A DNA stretch of 7,851 nt from contig DIHI01000131.1 in NCBI GenBank assembly GCA_002420085.1, positions 40,063-47,913 on the forward strand. The letters are read 5' to 3'. The stretch is from Lysobacterales bacterium UBA5700 (lineage in GTDB: Bacteria; Pseudomonadota; Gammaproteobacteria; Xanthomonadales; Xanthomonadaceae). Positions within the stretch are counted from its first letter, which is position 1, and every line of letters begins with the position of its first letter. This document shows, in pieces, positions 1 to 5,880 of the stretch. Under the pieces are notes generated by a model that saw nothing but the letters and a program-made list of their open reading frames with translations, did no database searches and was not told the DNA's origin. Position numbers and translations under genes: made by a program.

Positions 1-5
1 TCCCG

Positions 6-32
6 ATTCCCGGCTCTCACCATTCCCGGCTC
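6..32. repeat. 11-bp direct repeat spanning the xdhB stop codon
   Basis: The sequence ATTCCCGGCTC occurs at 6-16 and again at 22-32, a period of 16 bases. One copy lies within the last codons of xdhB and the other just beyond its stop codon (19-17 on the minus strand). It could be a small tandem duplication at the gene end that was ended by the stop codon, or chance in GC-rich DNA. No function is assigned. Confidence 0.6.
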
Positions 33-2350
33 CTGCCGATCGCCAACAGCACCCGCTCAGGGGTGGCTGGGGCGTCGAGGCGGGGGATGGCGCGCGGGTC
101 GCTGCTGCACGCGGCGATCGCGTCGCGCAGGGCGAGGAATACCGAGGTCGCCAGCATCAGCGGCGGTTCGCCGACCGCTTTCGAGCGGTGGATGGTGGCC
201 TCGGGGTTGTCGCGCTCGAACAGTTCGACCCGGAACTGGCTCGGCAGGTCGCGGCTGGTGGGGATCTTGTAGGTGCTGGGCGCGTGGGTACGCAGCCGTC
301 CCTGGGTGTCCCAGACCAACTCCTCGGTGGTCAGCCAGCCTTGACCCTGGACGAAGCCGCCTTCGATCTGGCCGATGTCGATCGCCGGGTTCAGTGAGCG
401 ACCGACATCGTGCAGGATGTCGGCACGGGTGACCGCGTACTCACCGGTCAGGCTGTCGATCAGCACTTCGGAAGCGGCGGCCCCATAGGCGAAGTACAGG
501 AACGGCCGGCCGCGTCCGGCGGCGCGGTCCCAGCCGATCTTGGGCGTGCGGTAGAACCCGGTGGCCGACAGCGGGATGCGTTCGCTGTGGGCGAGTCGGG
601 CCAGTTCGGCGAAGGTGACGACCGGCCGATCGCCGACCCACACCCGGTTGGTGCGGAACACGATCTCGGCCTCGCTGGCCGCGAATCGTTCGGCGACCAG
701 GGCAGTCAGCCGACGCTTGAGGGTCAGCGCGGCGTCCAGTGCCGCCATGCCATTGAGATCGGTGCCACTGGAGGCGGCGGTGGCCGAGGTATTGGCCACC
801 TTGCCGGTGTGGGTGGCGGTGATCCGCACCCGATCGAGATCGATACCGAGCGCCTGGGCGACGATCTGGATGATCTTGGTGTGCAGACCCTGGCCCATCT
901 CGGTGCCGCCGTGATTGAGCTGAACACTGCCGTCGGTGTAGACGTGCAGCAGGGCACCGGCCTGATTGAGTTGGGTGAGGGTGAAGGCGATGCCGAACTT
1001 GACCGGGGTGAGCGCGAGGCCCTTCTTCAGCACCGGGCTGGTCGCGTTGAATTCGGCGATCGCCTGGCGACGGGCACGATAGTCGCAGCGCCGCGCCAGT
1101 TCCGGCATCAGTTCATGCAGGATGTTGTCCTCGACCGGCATGCCGTAGTGGGTCGTGTCACGCCCGTTCGCTACACCGATCGGGTCGTACAGATTGGCCA
1201 TCCGGACATCGAACGGATCGCGGCCGAGCGATCGGGCGATGCTGTCGATGATGTATTCGATGCCGAGCACCCCCTGCGGCCCGCCAAAGCCGCGAAAGGC
1301 GGTGTTGGAAACGGTGTGGGTCTTGCAGCGCCAGCTCTGGATGTCGGCGTGTTCGAGGAAGTAGGCGTTGTCGGAGTGGAACATCGCGCGATCGACCACG
1401 GCATTGGACAGGTCGGCCGACATGCCGCAGCGGGCACGCAGGTCGATCGCCAGTGCGTGCAGGCGGCCGCTGGCATCGAAACCGACCCGGAACCGGGTGC
1501 GGACATCGTGGCGCTTGCCGGTCAGGGTCATGTCGTCATCGCGATCGAGCCGCAGTTTGACCGGGCGCTGGCTGGCATTGGCCAGCAGGGCGGCGATGCA
1601 GGCGATCAGCGATGCCTGACTCTCCTTGCCGCCGAAACCGCCCCCCATGCGTCGGACTTCGCAGACCACGTCGTGCTCGGCACGACCGAGCACCCGTGCG
1701 ATCAGGTGCTGCACCTCGGTCGGATGCTGGGTCGAGGCATGGCACAGCATGCCGCCGGCTTCCTGCGGCACGGCCAGCGCAATCTGGCCTTCGAGGTAGA
1801 AATGATCCTGACCGCCGATGTCGAACTGGCCATCGAGCCGATGCTCGGACGCAGCCAATGCGGTATCGACATCGCCCCGGCGCATGGCATAGGGCTCGCC
1901 GACGAACTGGCCGGCGGCGACCGCCGCATCGACATCGAGAATGGCTGGCAAGGGCTGGTACTCGACCACCGCCCGCCGAGCCGCCGCGCGGGCCAGGGCA
2001 ATCGATTCGGCCGCCACCGCCAGCACCGACTGACCGGCGTAGCAGACCTCGTTCTCAGCGAACACCGGGTCGCCATCGAACACCGGTGCGACCTCGTTGC
2101 GGCCGGGAATGTCGGCGGCGGTCAGCACCGCATGCACACCCGGACCGTGACAGGCCGAGGTATCGATGCGCAGGATGCGGGCATGGGCATGCGGGCTTTG
2201 CAGCACGTAGGCATGCAGGCAGCCGCGCGGTTCGGGGATGTCGTCGGTGTAGATCGCCTCGCCGCTGACGTGCAGGGCGGCGCTGTCGTGGACCACCGAA
2301 CGGCCGACCGGATCGGTATCGACCGGTGGCGAGACGCGGTCATCCGGCAT
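17..2350 (-). CDS. xdhB: Xanthine dehydrogenase molybdopterin-binding (large) subunit XdhB
   Basis: This is the catalytic subunit that hydroxylates hypoxanthine and xanthine to urate at a molybdenum cofactor; it pairs with XdhA in the cytoplasm. The product is 777 residues, the usual length of bacterial XdhB. The N-terminal a/b hammerhead domain covers about residues 20-135 and the Mo-cofactor domains the remainder. Visible motifs are GGGFGGKE (236-243), AFRGFGGPQG (351-360), KFGIAFT (451-457), GGTEMGQGLHTK (481-492), TAASSGTDLNG (524-534) and GEPP (727-730). By motif alignment and spacing, E243, R321, F355, F456 and E728 correspond to bovine E802, R880, F914, F1009 and the catalytic base E1261. 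The start at 2350 is chosen over an in-frame ATG at 2449 because it has a GGAG site 9 bases upstream and overlaps the xdhA end by only 11 bases; the longer form would put 33 unrelated residues in front. Translation is probably coupled to xdhA. Only 16 bases follow the stop in the window, so the next gene cannot be seen. Confidence 0.96.
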   Translation of the reverse strand: MPDDRVSPPVDTDPVGRSVVHDSAALHVSGEAIYTDDIPEPRGCLHAYVLQSPHAHARILRIDTSACHGPGVHAVLTAADIPGRNEVAPVFDGDPVFAENEVCYAGQSVLAVAAESIALARAAARRAVVEYQPLPAILDVDAAVAAGQFVGEPYAMRRGDVDTALAASEHRLDGQFDIGGQDHFYLEGQIALAVPQEAGGMLCHASTQHPTEVQHLIARVLGRAEHDVVCEVRRMGGGFGGKESQASLIACIAALLANASQRPVKLRLDRDDDMTLTGKRHDVRTRFRVGFDASGRLHALAIDLRARCGMSADLSNAVVDRAMFHSDNAYFLEHADIQSWRCKTHTVSNTAFRGFGGPQGVLGIEYIIDSIARSLGRDPFDVRMANLYDPIGVANGRDTTHYGMPVEDNILHELMPELARRCDYRARRQAIAEFNATSPVLKKGLALTPVKFGIAFTLTQLNQAGALLHVYTDGSVQLNHGGTEMGQGLHTKIIQIVAQALGIDLDRVRITATHTGKVANTSATAASSGTDLNGMAALDAALTLKRRLTALVAERFAASEAEIVFRTNRVWVGDRPVVTFAELARLAHSERIPLSATGFYRTPKIGWDRAAGRGRPFLYFAYGAAASEVLIDSLTGEYAVTRADILHDVGRSLNPAIDIGQIEGGFVQGQGWLTTEELVWDTQGRLRTHAPSTYKIPTSRDLPSQFRVELFERDNPEATIHRSKAVGEPPLMLATSVFLALRDAIAACSSDPRAIPRLDAPATPERVLLAIGRSREW

Positions 2351-3842
2351 GGCGATACACTCCGGTGGCGACCTCCGGACGGGTGGTTTCGACGAACAGC
2401 CGACGCAGCAGATTACCGCCGGCCAGCCGGCGATACTCGGCGCTGGCACGGTGATCGCCGATCGGCGTGAAATCCTGGTCCAGGGCGGCGATCGCCGCTT
2501 CCAGGCTGGCTTCGGTCCAGGGCTGACCGGTCAGTGCGGCCTCGCTGGCGCTGGCCCGTCTGGGTATGCCGGCCATGCCACCGAAGGCGATTCGGGCGGC
2601 ACGGACCATGGCCGGCTGGTCGCCCTCGGGGGTCGATCTGGCCGCCCTGATGTCGAGTGCGAAGGCACCGCACAGTGCCGAGATGTCCTGATCGAAACGC
2701 TTGGACAGCTTCCACACCCGGAACACCGTCGAAGGAGCCGGTCTGGGCACGAAGATCGAGGCCACGAATTCGCCGGGACGGCGATCCTGACGGCCGTAGT
2801 CGAGGTAGTAGTCTTCCAGCGCCAGTTCGCGTTCGCCCTGGTTGGAACACAGTCGCAGGCGCGCCCCGAGGGCGATCAGCGGCGGCATGCCGTCGCCGAT
2901 CGGTGAGCCGTTGGCGATATTGCCACCGACGGTCGCGCTGTTGCGTATCTGCATCGAGGCAAACCGGCTCAGCAACTCGGCCAGACCCGGTTCGAGCGCG
3001 ACCAGGGCTGCGCGCGCTTCGCTCCAGGTGGCGGCGGCACCGATCATCAGCCCGGCATCGTCGCTGGCGATTCGGCGCAGGGCATCGACCCGACCGGCAT
3101 GAACCAGGATCGGCAAGGACCGCTGCTGCTTGGTGACCCACAGGCCGACATCGGTGGCACCGGCCACCAGGGTGGCATCCGGGTACTTGGCCAATCGGCT
3201 CGACAGCTCGGCCAGGCTGCGCGGCGCGAAGAAGGCGCCGCTCGGCACTCGATAGGCCAGTTCGCGATCACGTTGCAGCAGGGTCAGAGCCGACGAGGTA
3301 TCGGGCAAGGCCGGTCGGGTCTGGCTGGCGATCGCCCGCGCAGCCGCCAGGATCGGACGATAGCCGGTGCAGCGGCACAGATTGCCGGCGATCGCGTCGT
3401 GGATCTCGGCAGCGCCGACCGGCTCGCCGTTGCCGATGTGCCGATTGCCGCGCTCGTCCTCGTGGTAGAGCGCGAACAGCGACATCACGAAGCCCGGCGT
3501 GCAGAATCCACACTGCGAGGCATGGTGCTCGACCATGGCCTGCTGGACCGGATGCGGGCCACCCCCGGCCAGGGTCTTGAGGCGCTCGACGGTAATCACC
3601 TCCAGCCCGTCGAGCATCGGCAGCAGCAGGATGCAGGCATTGGCGGAACGGTAACGGACCCGGCCCTCGCGCAGTTCACCCACCACCACCGTGCAGGCGC
3701 CGCAATCGCCCTCGGCGCAGCCTTCCTTGCTCCCGGTGAGGTGCTCGACGGTGCGCAGATACTCCAACAGGGTAGTGGTCGGCGCCAGGTCCGAGACATC
3801 GCGAACCCGGCCATTGAGAAGAAATCGAATACGTTCGGTCAC
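2340..3842 (-). CDS. xdhA: Xanthine dehydrogenase iron-sulfur/FAD (small) subunit XdhA
   Basis: This subunit passes electrons from the molybdenum centre in XdhB through two [2Fe-2S] clusters to FAD and on to NAD+. The 500 residues hold the fused architecture typical of bacterial XdhA. The plant-ferredoxin-type cluster uses C42, C47, C50 and C70 (motif GCAEGDCGAC). The second, helical cluster domain uses C111 and C114 (CGFC) and C156 and C158 (CRC). A FAD domain follows, with LVAGATDVG (225-233) and the ATVGGNIANGSPIGD stretch (303-317). A C-terminal CO-dehydrogenase-flavoprotein-type domain runs from about residue 375 to 480. All eight cluster cysteines are present, so the protein looks intact. 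The start codon is GTG at 3842; no ATG or other GTG/TTG precedes it in frame nearby, and the N-terminus MTERIRFLLNG is typical of the family. The Shine-Dalgarno candidate GAGG (3850-3847) is only 4 bases from the start, so initiation may be weak. It is first in the operon and overlaps xdhB by 11 bases. Confidence 0.96.
   Translation of the reverse strand: MTERIRFLLNGRVRDVSDLAPTTTLLEYLRTVEHLTGSKEGCAEGDCGACTVVVGELREGRVRYRSANACILLLPMLDGLEVITVERLKTLAGGGPHPVQQAMVEHHASQCGFCTPGFVMSLFALYHEDERGNRHIGNGEPVGAAEIHDAIAGNLCRCTGYRPILAAARAIASQTRPALPDTSSALTLLQRDRELAYRVPSGAFFAPRSLAELSSRLAKYPDATLVAGATDVGLWVTKQQRSLPILVHAGRVDALRRIASDDAGLMIGAAATWSEARAALVALEPGLAELLSRFASMQIRNSATVGGNIANGSPIGDGMPPLIALGARLRLCSNQGERELALEDYYLDYGRQDRRPGEFVASIFVPRPAPSTVFRVWKLSKRFDQDISALCGAFALDIRAARSTPEGDQPAMVRAARIAFGGMAGIPRRASASEAALTGQPWTEASLEAAIAALDQDFTPIGDHRASAEYRRLAGGNLLRRLFVETTRPEVATGVYRHAG
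2360..2363 (-). promoter_or_regulatory. Ribosome binding site of xdhB
   Basis: On the minus strand GGAG lies 9 bases before the ATG at 2350, inside the last codons of xdhA. It decides the start of xdhB in favour of 2350 rather than the in-frame ATG at 2449. Confidence 0.65.
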
Positions 3843-3886
3843 ATCGCCTCGCTTGACATCGCTGTATGGTCGCTGATCGTGCGATT

Positions 3887-3892
3887 ACTATA
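3887..3892 (-). promoter_or_regulatory. Candidate -10 element for xdhAB
   Basis: The minus strand reads TATAGT here, five of six matches to TATAAT, about 45 bases before the xdhA start codon. No recognisable -35 hexamer lies 16-18 bases upstream; the GGATGT repeats begin near that position instead, which would fit activator-dependent initiation. The embedded CTATAG (3888-3893) is palindromic, so the plus strand offers TACTAT at 3886-3891 for aceB as well. This is inference from a short motif only. Confidence 0.3.
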
Positions 3893-3904
3893 GCCAGCAA
3901 ACGA

Positions 3905-3936
3905 ACATCCCGCGCTGGATGTCGATAACTGGATGT
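3905..3936. promoter_or_regulatory. Candidate operator: three GGATGT half-sites between xdhA and aceB
   Basis: ACATCC (3905-3910) and GGATGT (3917-3922) form a perfect inverted repeat with a 6-base spacer, and a third GGATGT occurs at 3931-3936. The last two belong to an 8-base direct repeat CTGGATGT with a 14-base period. The cluster sits in the only divergent intergenic region of the window, 63 or more bases from xdhA and 67 or more from aceB, a usual place for a shared transcription factor. The regulator is not encoded in the window, and the site does not match an operator I can name. Confidence 0.4.
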
Positions 3937-3944
3937 GCGATTTG

Positions 3945-3967
3945 CGGCGTTTCGCAGCGCCGTTTTT
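3945..3967 (+). terminator. Terminator-like hairpin with T5 run in the aceB leader
   Basis: CGGCG (3945-3949) pairs with CGCCG (3958-3962) around an 8-base loop and is followed directly by TTTTT (3963-3967). The stem is short (5 bp, 6 with a G-U pair) and ends 35 bases before the aceB ATG. It could act as a weak attenuator, or be chance. An alternative pairing TGCG (3943-3946) with CGCA (3953-3956) would exclude it. Confidence 0.3.
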
Positions 3968-3992
3968 GGTGGTGCTTTCATCCTTCACTCCC

Positions 3993-3996
3993 GGAG
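3993..3996 (+). promoter_or_regulatory. Ribosome binding site of aceB
   Basis: GGAG followed by six bases and the ATG at 4003 is a good Shine-Dalgarno site. It decides the start against an in-frame ATG at 3919, which lies inside the repeat cluster and would add 28 residues unlike the family. Confidence 0.7.
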
Positions 3997-4002
3997 AATC
4001 CC

Positions 4003-5601
4003 ATGACGATCAACCTGCACGGTTTTGAACTGTCCGCACCCGACTGCCCCGGCTGGGACAGCGTGCTCGACGAACCGGCCCTGCGTCTGCTGGCCGATGT
4101 CGAGCGTCGCTTCGGCCAGCGTCGGCACGAACTGCTGGCGGCCCGCCGACAACGGCAAGCGGCCCTCGATCGCCACCCGCAACTCGATTTCCTGCCCGAC
4201 ACCGCCGAGATCCGCAGCGACCAGTGGCGGGTGCGTCCGGCCCCGCCCGCCCTGCTCGACCGTCGGGTCGAGATCACCGGCCCGGTCGATCGCAAGATGA
4301 TCATCAATGCCCTCAACTCCGGCGCCAGTTGCTTCATGGCCGACTTCGAGGACGCCAACACCCCGACCTGGTGCAACCAGATCAACGGCCAGATCGCCCT
4401 GCGCGAAGCCGCCCGCGCAACCCTCAGCCACACCGACCCGGACAGCGGCAAGCACTACACCCTCAACCCGCAGACCGCCGTGCTGCTGGTTCGACCGCGC
4501 GGCCTGCACCTCGACGAGGGCCATCTGCGCCTCGACGGCCGACCGGTGTCCGGTTCGTTCTTCGACTTCGTGCTGTATCTGGTCCACAACGCCAGCGCCC
4601 TGCTCGCCCGTGGTCGCGGACCCTACTTCTACCTGCCCAAGCTGGAACACCACGACGAAGCCCGACTGTGGAGCGACGTCATCAGCCACTGCGAGGACGC
4701 ACTCGGCCTGGAACGCGGCACGGTCCGGGTGACCGTACTGATCGAGACCATCACTGCCGTGTTCCAGATGGACGAAATCCTGTACGCCCTGCGCGAGCAC
4801 ATCTGTGGCCTGAACTCCGGTCGCTGGGACTACATCTTCAGTTTCATCAAGCGCTTCGCCAGGCACCCCGACTTCGTCCTGCCCGACCGCGACCAGGTCG
4901 GCATGACCTGCCATTTCCTGCGCAGCTATTCGCGCCTGTTGATCAATACCTGCCATCGGCGCGGCGCCCATGCCATGGGCGGCATGGCCGCACAGATTCC
5001 GATCAAGGGCGACGAAAGCGCCAATGCCGCCGCCCTGGCCAAGGTTCGCGCCGACAAGCAGCGGGAAGCCGGCGATGGCCACGACGGCACCTGGGTCGCC
5101 CATCCGGCCCTGGTGCCGCTGGCACGTGAGGTGTTCGACGCCATCATGCCCGGCGCCAACCAACTCGATCGGATCGCCCCCGACCTGACCGTCACTGCCG
5201 CCGACCTGCTGCGCGTGCCGGAAGGTACGATCACCGAGACCGGCGTGCGCAAGAACATCGAGGTCGGCCTGCTCTACCTGCGCGCCTGGCTGGCCGGCAA
5301 TGGCTGCGTCCCGATCCATCACCTGATGGAAGACGCCGCTACGGCCGAGATTTCCCGCACCCAGCTCTGGCAATGGCGTCGCCACCAGGCCCGACTGGAC
5401 GACGGCCGGACCATCGACGACGCCTTCATCGAGCGGACCCTGGCCGAGGAAATCCAGGCCCTGCGCAGCCGCATCGGCAGCGACCGCCACCTCGACGACG
5501 CCATCGACCTGTTCCGTGATCTGGTGATGGCGGCCGATCTGCCGGAGTTCCTGACCCTGGCGGCCTACGCCCGCGTCCTGACCGACGAAGGCGTGGCCTG
5601 A
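4003..5601 (+). CDS. aceB: Malate synthase A (glyoxylate cycle)
   Basis: Malate synthase A condenses glyoxylate with acetyl-CoA to give malate and CoA in the cytoplasm. The product is 532 residues, close to E. coli AceB, and lacks the extra domain of the ~720-residue malate synthase G. A short N-terminal helical clasp leads into the TIM barrel. Visible motifs are FMADFEDANTPTW (111-123), RPRGLHLDE (164-172), YFYLPKLEHH (208-217), VLIETITAVFQMDEI (245-259), GLNSGRWDYIFS (269-280), AHAMGGMAAQIPI (322-334), DGTWVAHP (361-368) and IHHLMEDAATAEISR (438-452). From family knowledge the active site uses the arginine of RPRG (R166 or R164), E248 and D276 as Mg2+ ligands, and D444 as catalytic base; all are present. 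There is no aceA or aceK beside it. It is divergent from xdhA: purine breakdown through allantoin yields glyoxylate, which gives a possible reason for the pairing. Two hairpins follow the stop codon. The gene looks intact. Confidence 0.97.
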   Translation: MTINLHGFELSAPDCPGWDSVLDEPALRLLADVERRFGQRRHELLAARRQRQAALDRHPQLDFLPDTAEIRSDQWRVRPAPPALLDRRVEITGPVDRKMIINALNSGASCFMADFEDANTPTWCNQINGQIALREAARATLSHTDPDSGKHYTLNPQTAVLLVRPRGLHLDEGHLRLDGRPVSGSFFDFVLYLVHNASALLARGRGPYFYLPKLEHHDEARLWSDVISHCEDALGLERGTVRVTVLIETITAVFQMDEILYALREHICGLNSGRWDYIFSFIKRFARHPDFVLPDRDQVGMTCHFLRSYSRLLINTCHRRGAHAMGGMAAQIPIKGDESANAAALAKVRADKQREAGDGHDGTWVAHPALVPLAREVFDAIMPGANQLDRIAPDLTVTAADLLRVPEGTITETGVRKNIEVGLLYLRAWLAGNGCVPIHHLMEDAATAEISRTQLWQWRRHQARLDDGRTIDDAFIERTLAEEIQALRSRIGSDRHLDDAIDLFRDLVMAADLPEFLTLAAYARVLTDEGVA

Positions 5602-5606
5602 GGCGA

Positions 5607-5621
5607 GGCGCGGTCAGCGCC
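5607..5621 (+). other. Small inverted repeat just after the aceB stop
   Basis: GGCGC (5607-5611) and GCGCC (5617-5621) can form a 5-bp stem with a 5-base loop, six bases after the aceB stop. There is no T run. Alone it is weak; it may add to the transcript end structure together with the hairpin at 5648-5671. Confidence 0.25.
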
Positions 5622-5647
5622 GGGCGTCGAGATCGGTATCCGCTAGC

Positions 5648-5671
5648 GCCCCCTTGGTCGGCGAAGGGGGC
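5648..5671 (+). terminator. Probable aceB transcript-end hairpin (no T tract)
   Basis: GCCCCCTT (5648-5655) pairs perfectly with AAGGGGGC (5664-5671) around an 8-base loop, 46 bases after the aceB stop. The stem is strong, but neither side carries a clear T run, so this could be a non-canonical terminator or an mRNA 3'-end stabiliser. The CGCTAGCG palindrome (5641-5648) touches its left arm. Confidence 0.45.
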
Positions 5672-5710
5672 AGTGGCGAATGATCACCCGGTCGGCAGGA
5701 CACCGCCACA

Positions 5711-5754
5711 GCACAGCCGGCCGGCTTCCGCTACACTTCCGGCCGTGCCTGTGC
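5711..5754. repeat. Imperfect inverted repeat upstream of the ATPase gene
   Basis: Outer arms GCACAG (5711-5716) and CTGTGC (5749-5754) and inner arms CGGCCGG (5718-5724) and CCGGCCG (5739-5745) are complementary, separated by a 1-by-3 mismatch bulge and a 14-base loop. That is 13 paired bases in 44. The loop contains TACACT (5732-5737), a possible -10 hexamer, but no -35 is seen. It may be an operator around a promoter or an RNA structure in the leader. Confidence 0.5.
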
Positions 5755-5760
5755 CGCGTC

Positions 5761-5784
5761 ACCGCTGCCACCGCTGCCACCGCT
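5761..5784. repeat. 9-bp tandem repeat, 2.7 copies
   Basis: ACCGCTGCC is repeated at 5761-5769 and 5770-5778, with a partial third copy ACCGCT at 5779-5784. It lies about 100 bases before the ATPase start. The final partial copy forms the left arm of the next hairpin. It is a likely site for copy-number change between strains. Confidence 0.65.
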
Positions 5785-5801
5785 CGTCCCGGATGAGCGG
5801 T
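5779..5801 (+). other. Compact 10-bp hairpin in the leader of the ATPase gene
   Basis: ACCGCTCGTC (5779-5788) pairs with GATGAGCGGT (5792-5801) over ten base pairs (one G-U) with a 3-base loop. No T run follows on either strand. It ends 79 bases before the ATPase ATG, so it may be a structured 5' leader element, or a transcription stop for read-through from aceB. Confidence 0.45.
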
Positions 5802-5880
5802 CGGCGACCGGCCACGGCCTGACCCAGGCATCCCGGCACACCCACCTGCCGCACCCGCGTCCCGAACGGACTGTCCAGCC

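Noticed and set aside
2348..2449. Longer xdhB beginning at the ATG at 2449
   Set aside because: It would overlap xdhA by 110 bases, add 33 residues not typical of the family, and ignore the GGAG site before 2350.
410..2470. Long open frame (686 codons) on the plus strand opposite xdhB
   Set aside because: It mirrors the codon structure of a GC-rich real gene, has low-complexity Arg/Gly/Asp-rich composition, no recognisable domain and no ribosome site; xdhB has full family motifs.
3853..3858. Perfect TTGACA hexamer on the plus strand as -35 for aceB
   Set aside because: The next plausible -10 (TACTAT at 3886) is 27 bases away, too far; nothing -10-like lies at 16-18 bases.
3919..4002. Longer aceB beginning at the ATG at 3919
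   Set aside because: No Shine-Dalgarno site, extension includes the repeat and hairpin region, and the start at 4003 gives the normal family length and N-terminus.
3985..5490. Long open frame (501 codons) on the minus strand opposite aceB
   Set aside because: Shadow of aceB; repetitive Val/Gly/Gln-rich product without motifs, while the plus strand encodes all malate synthase residues.
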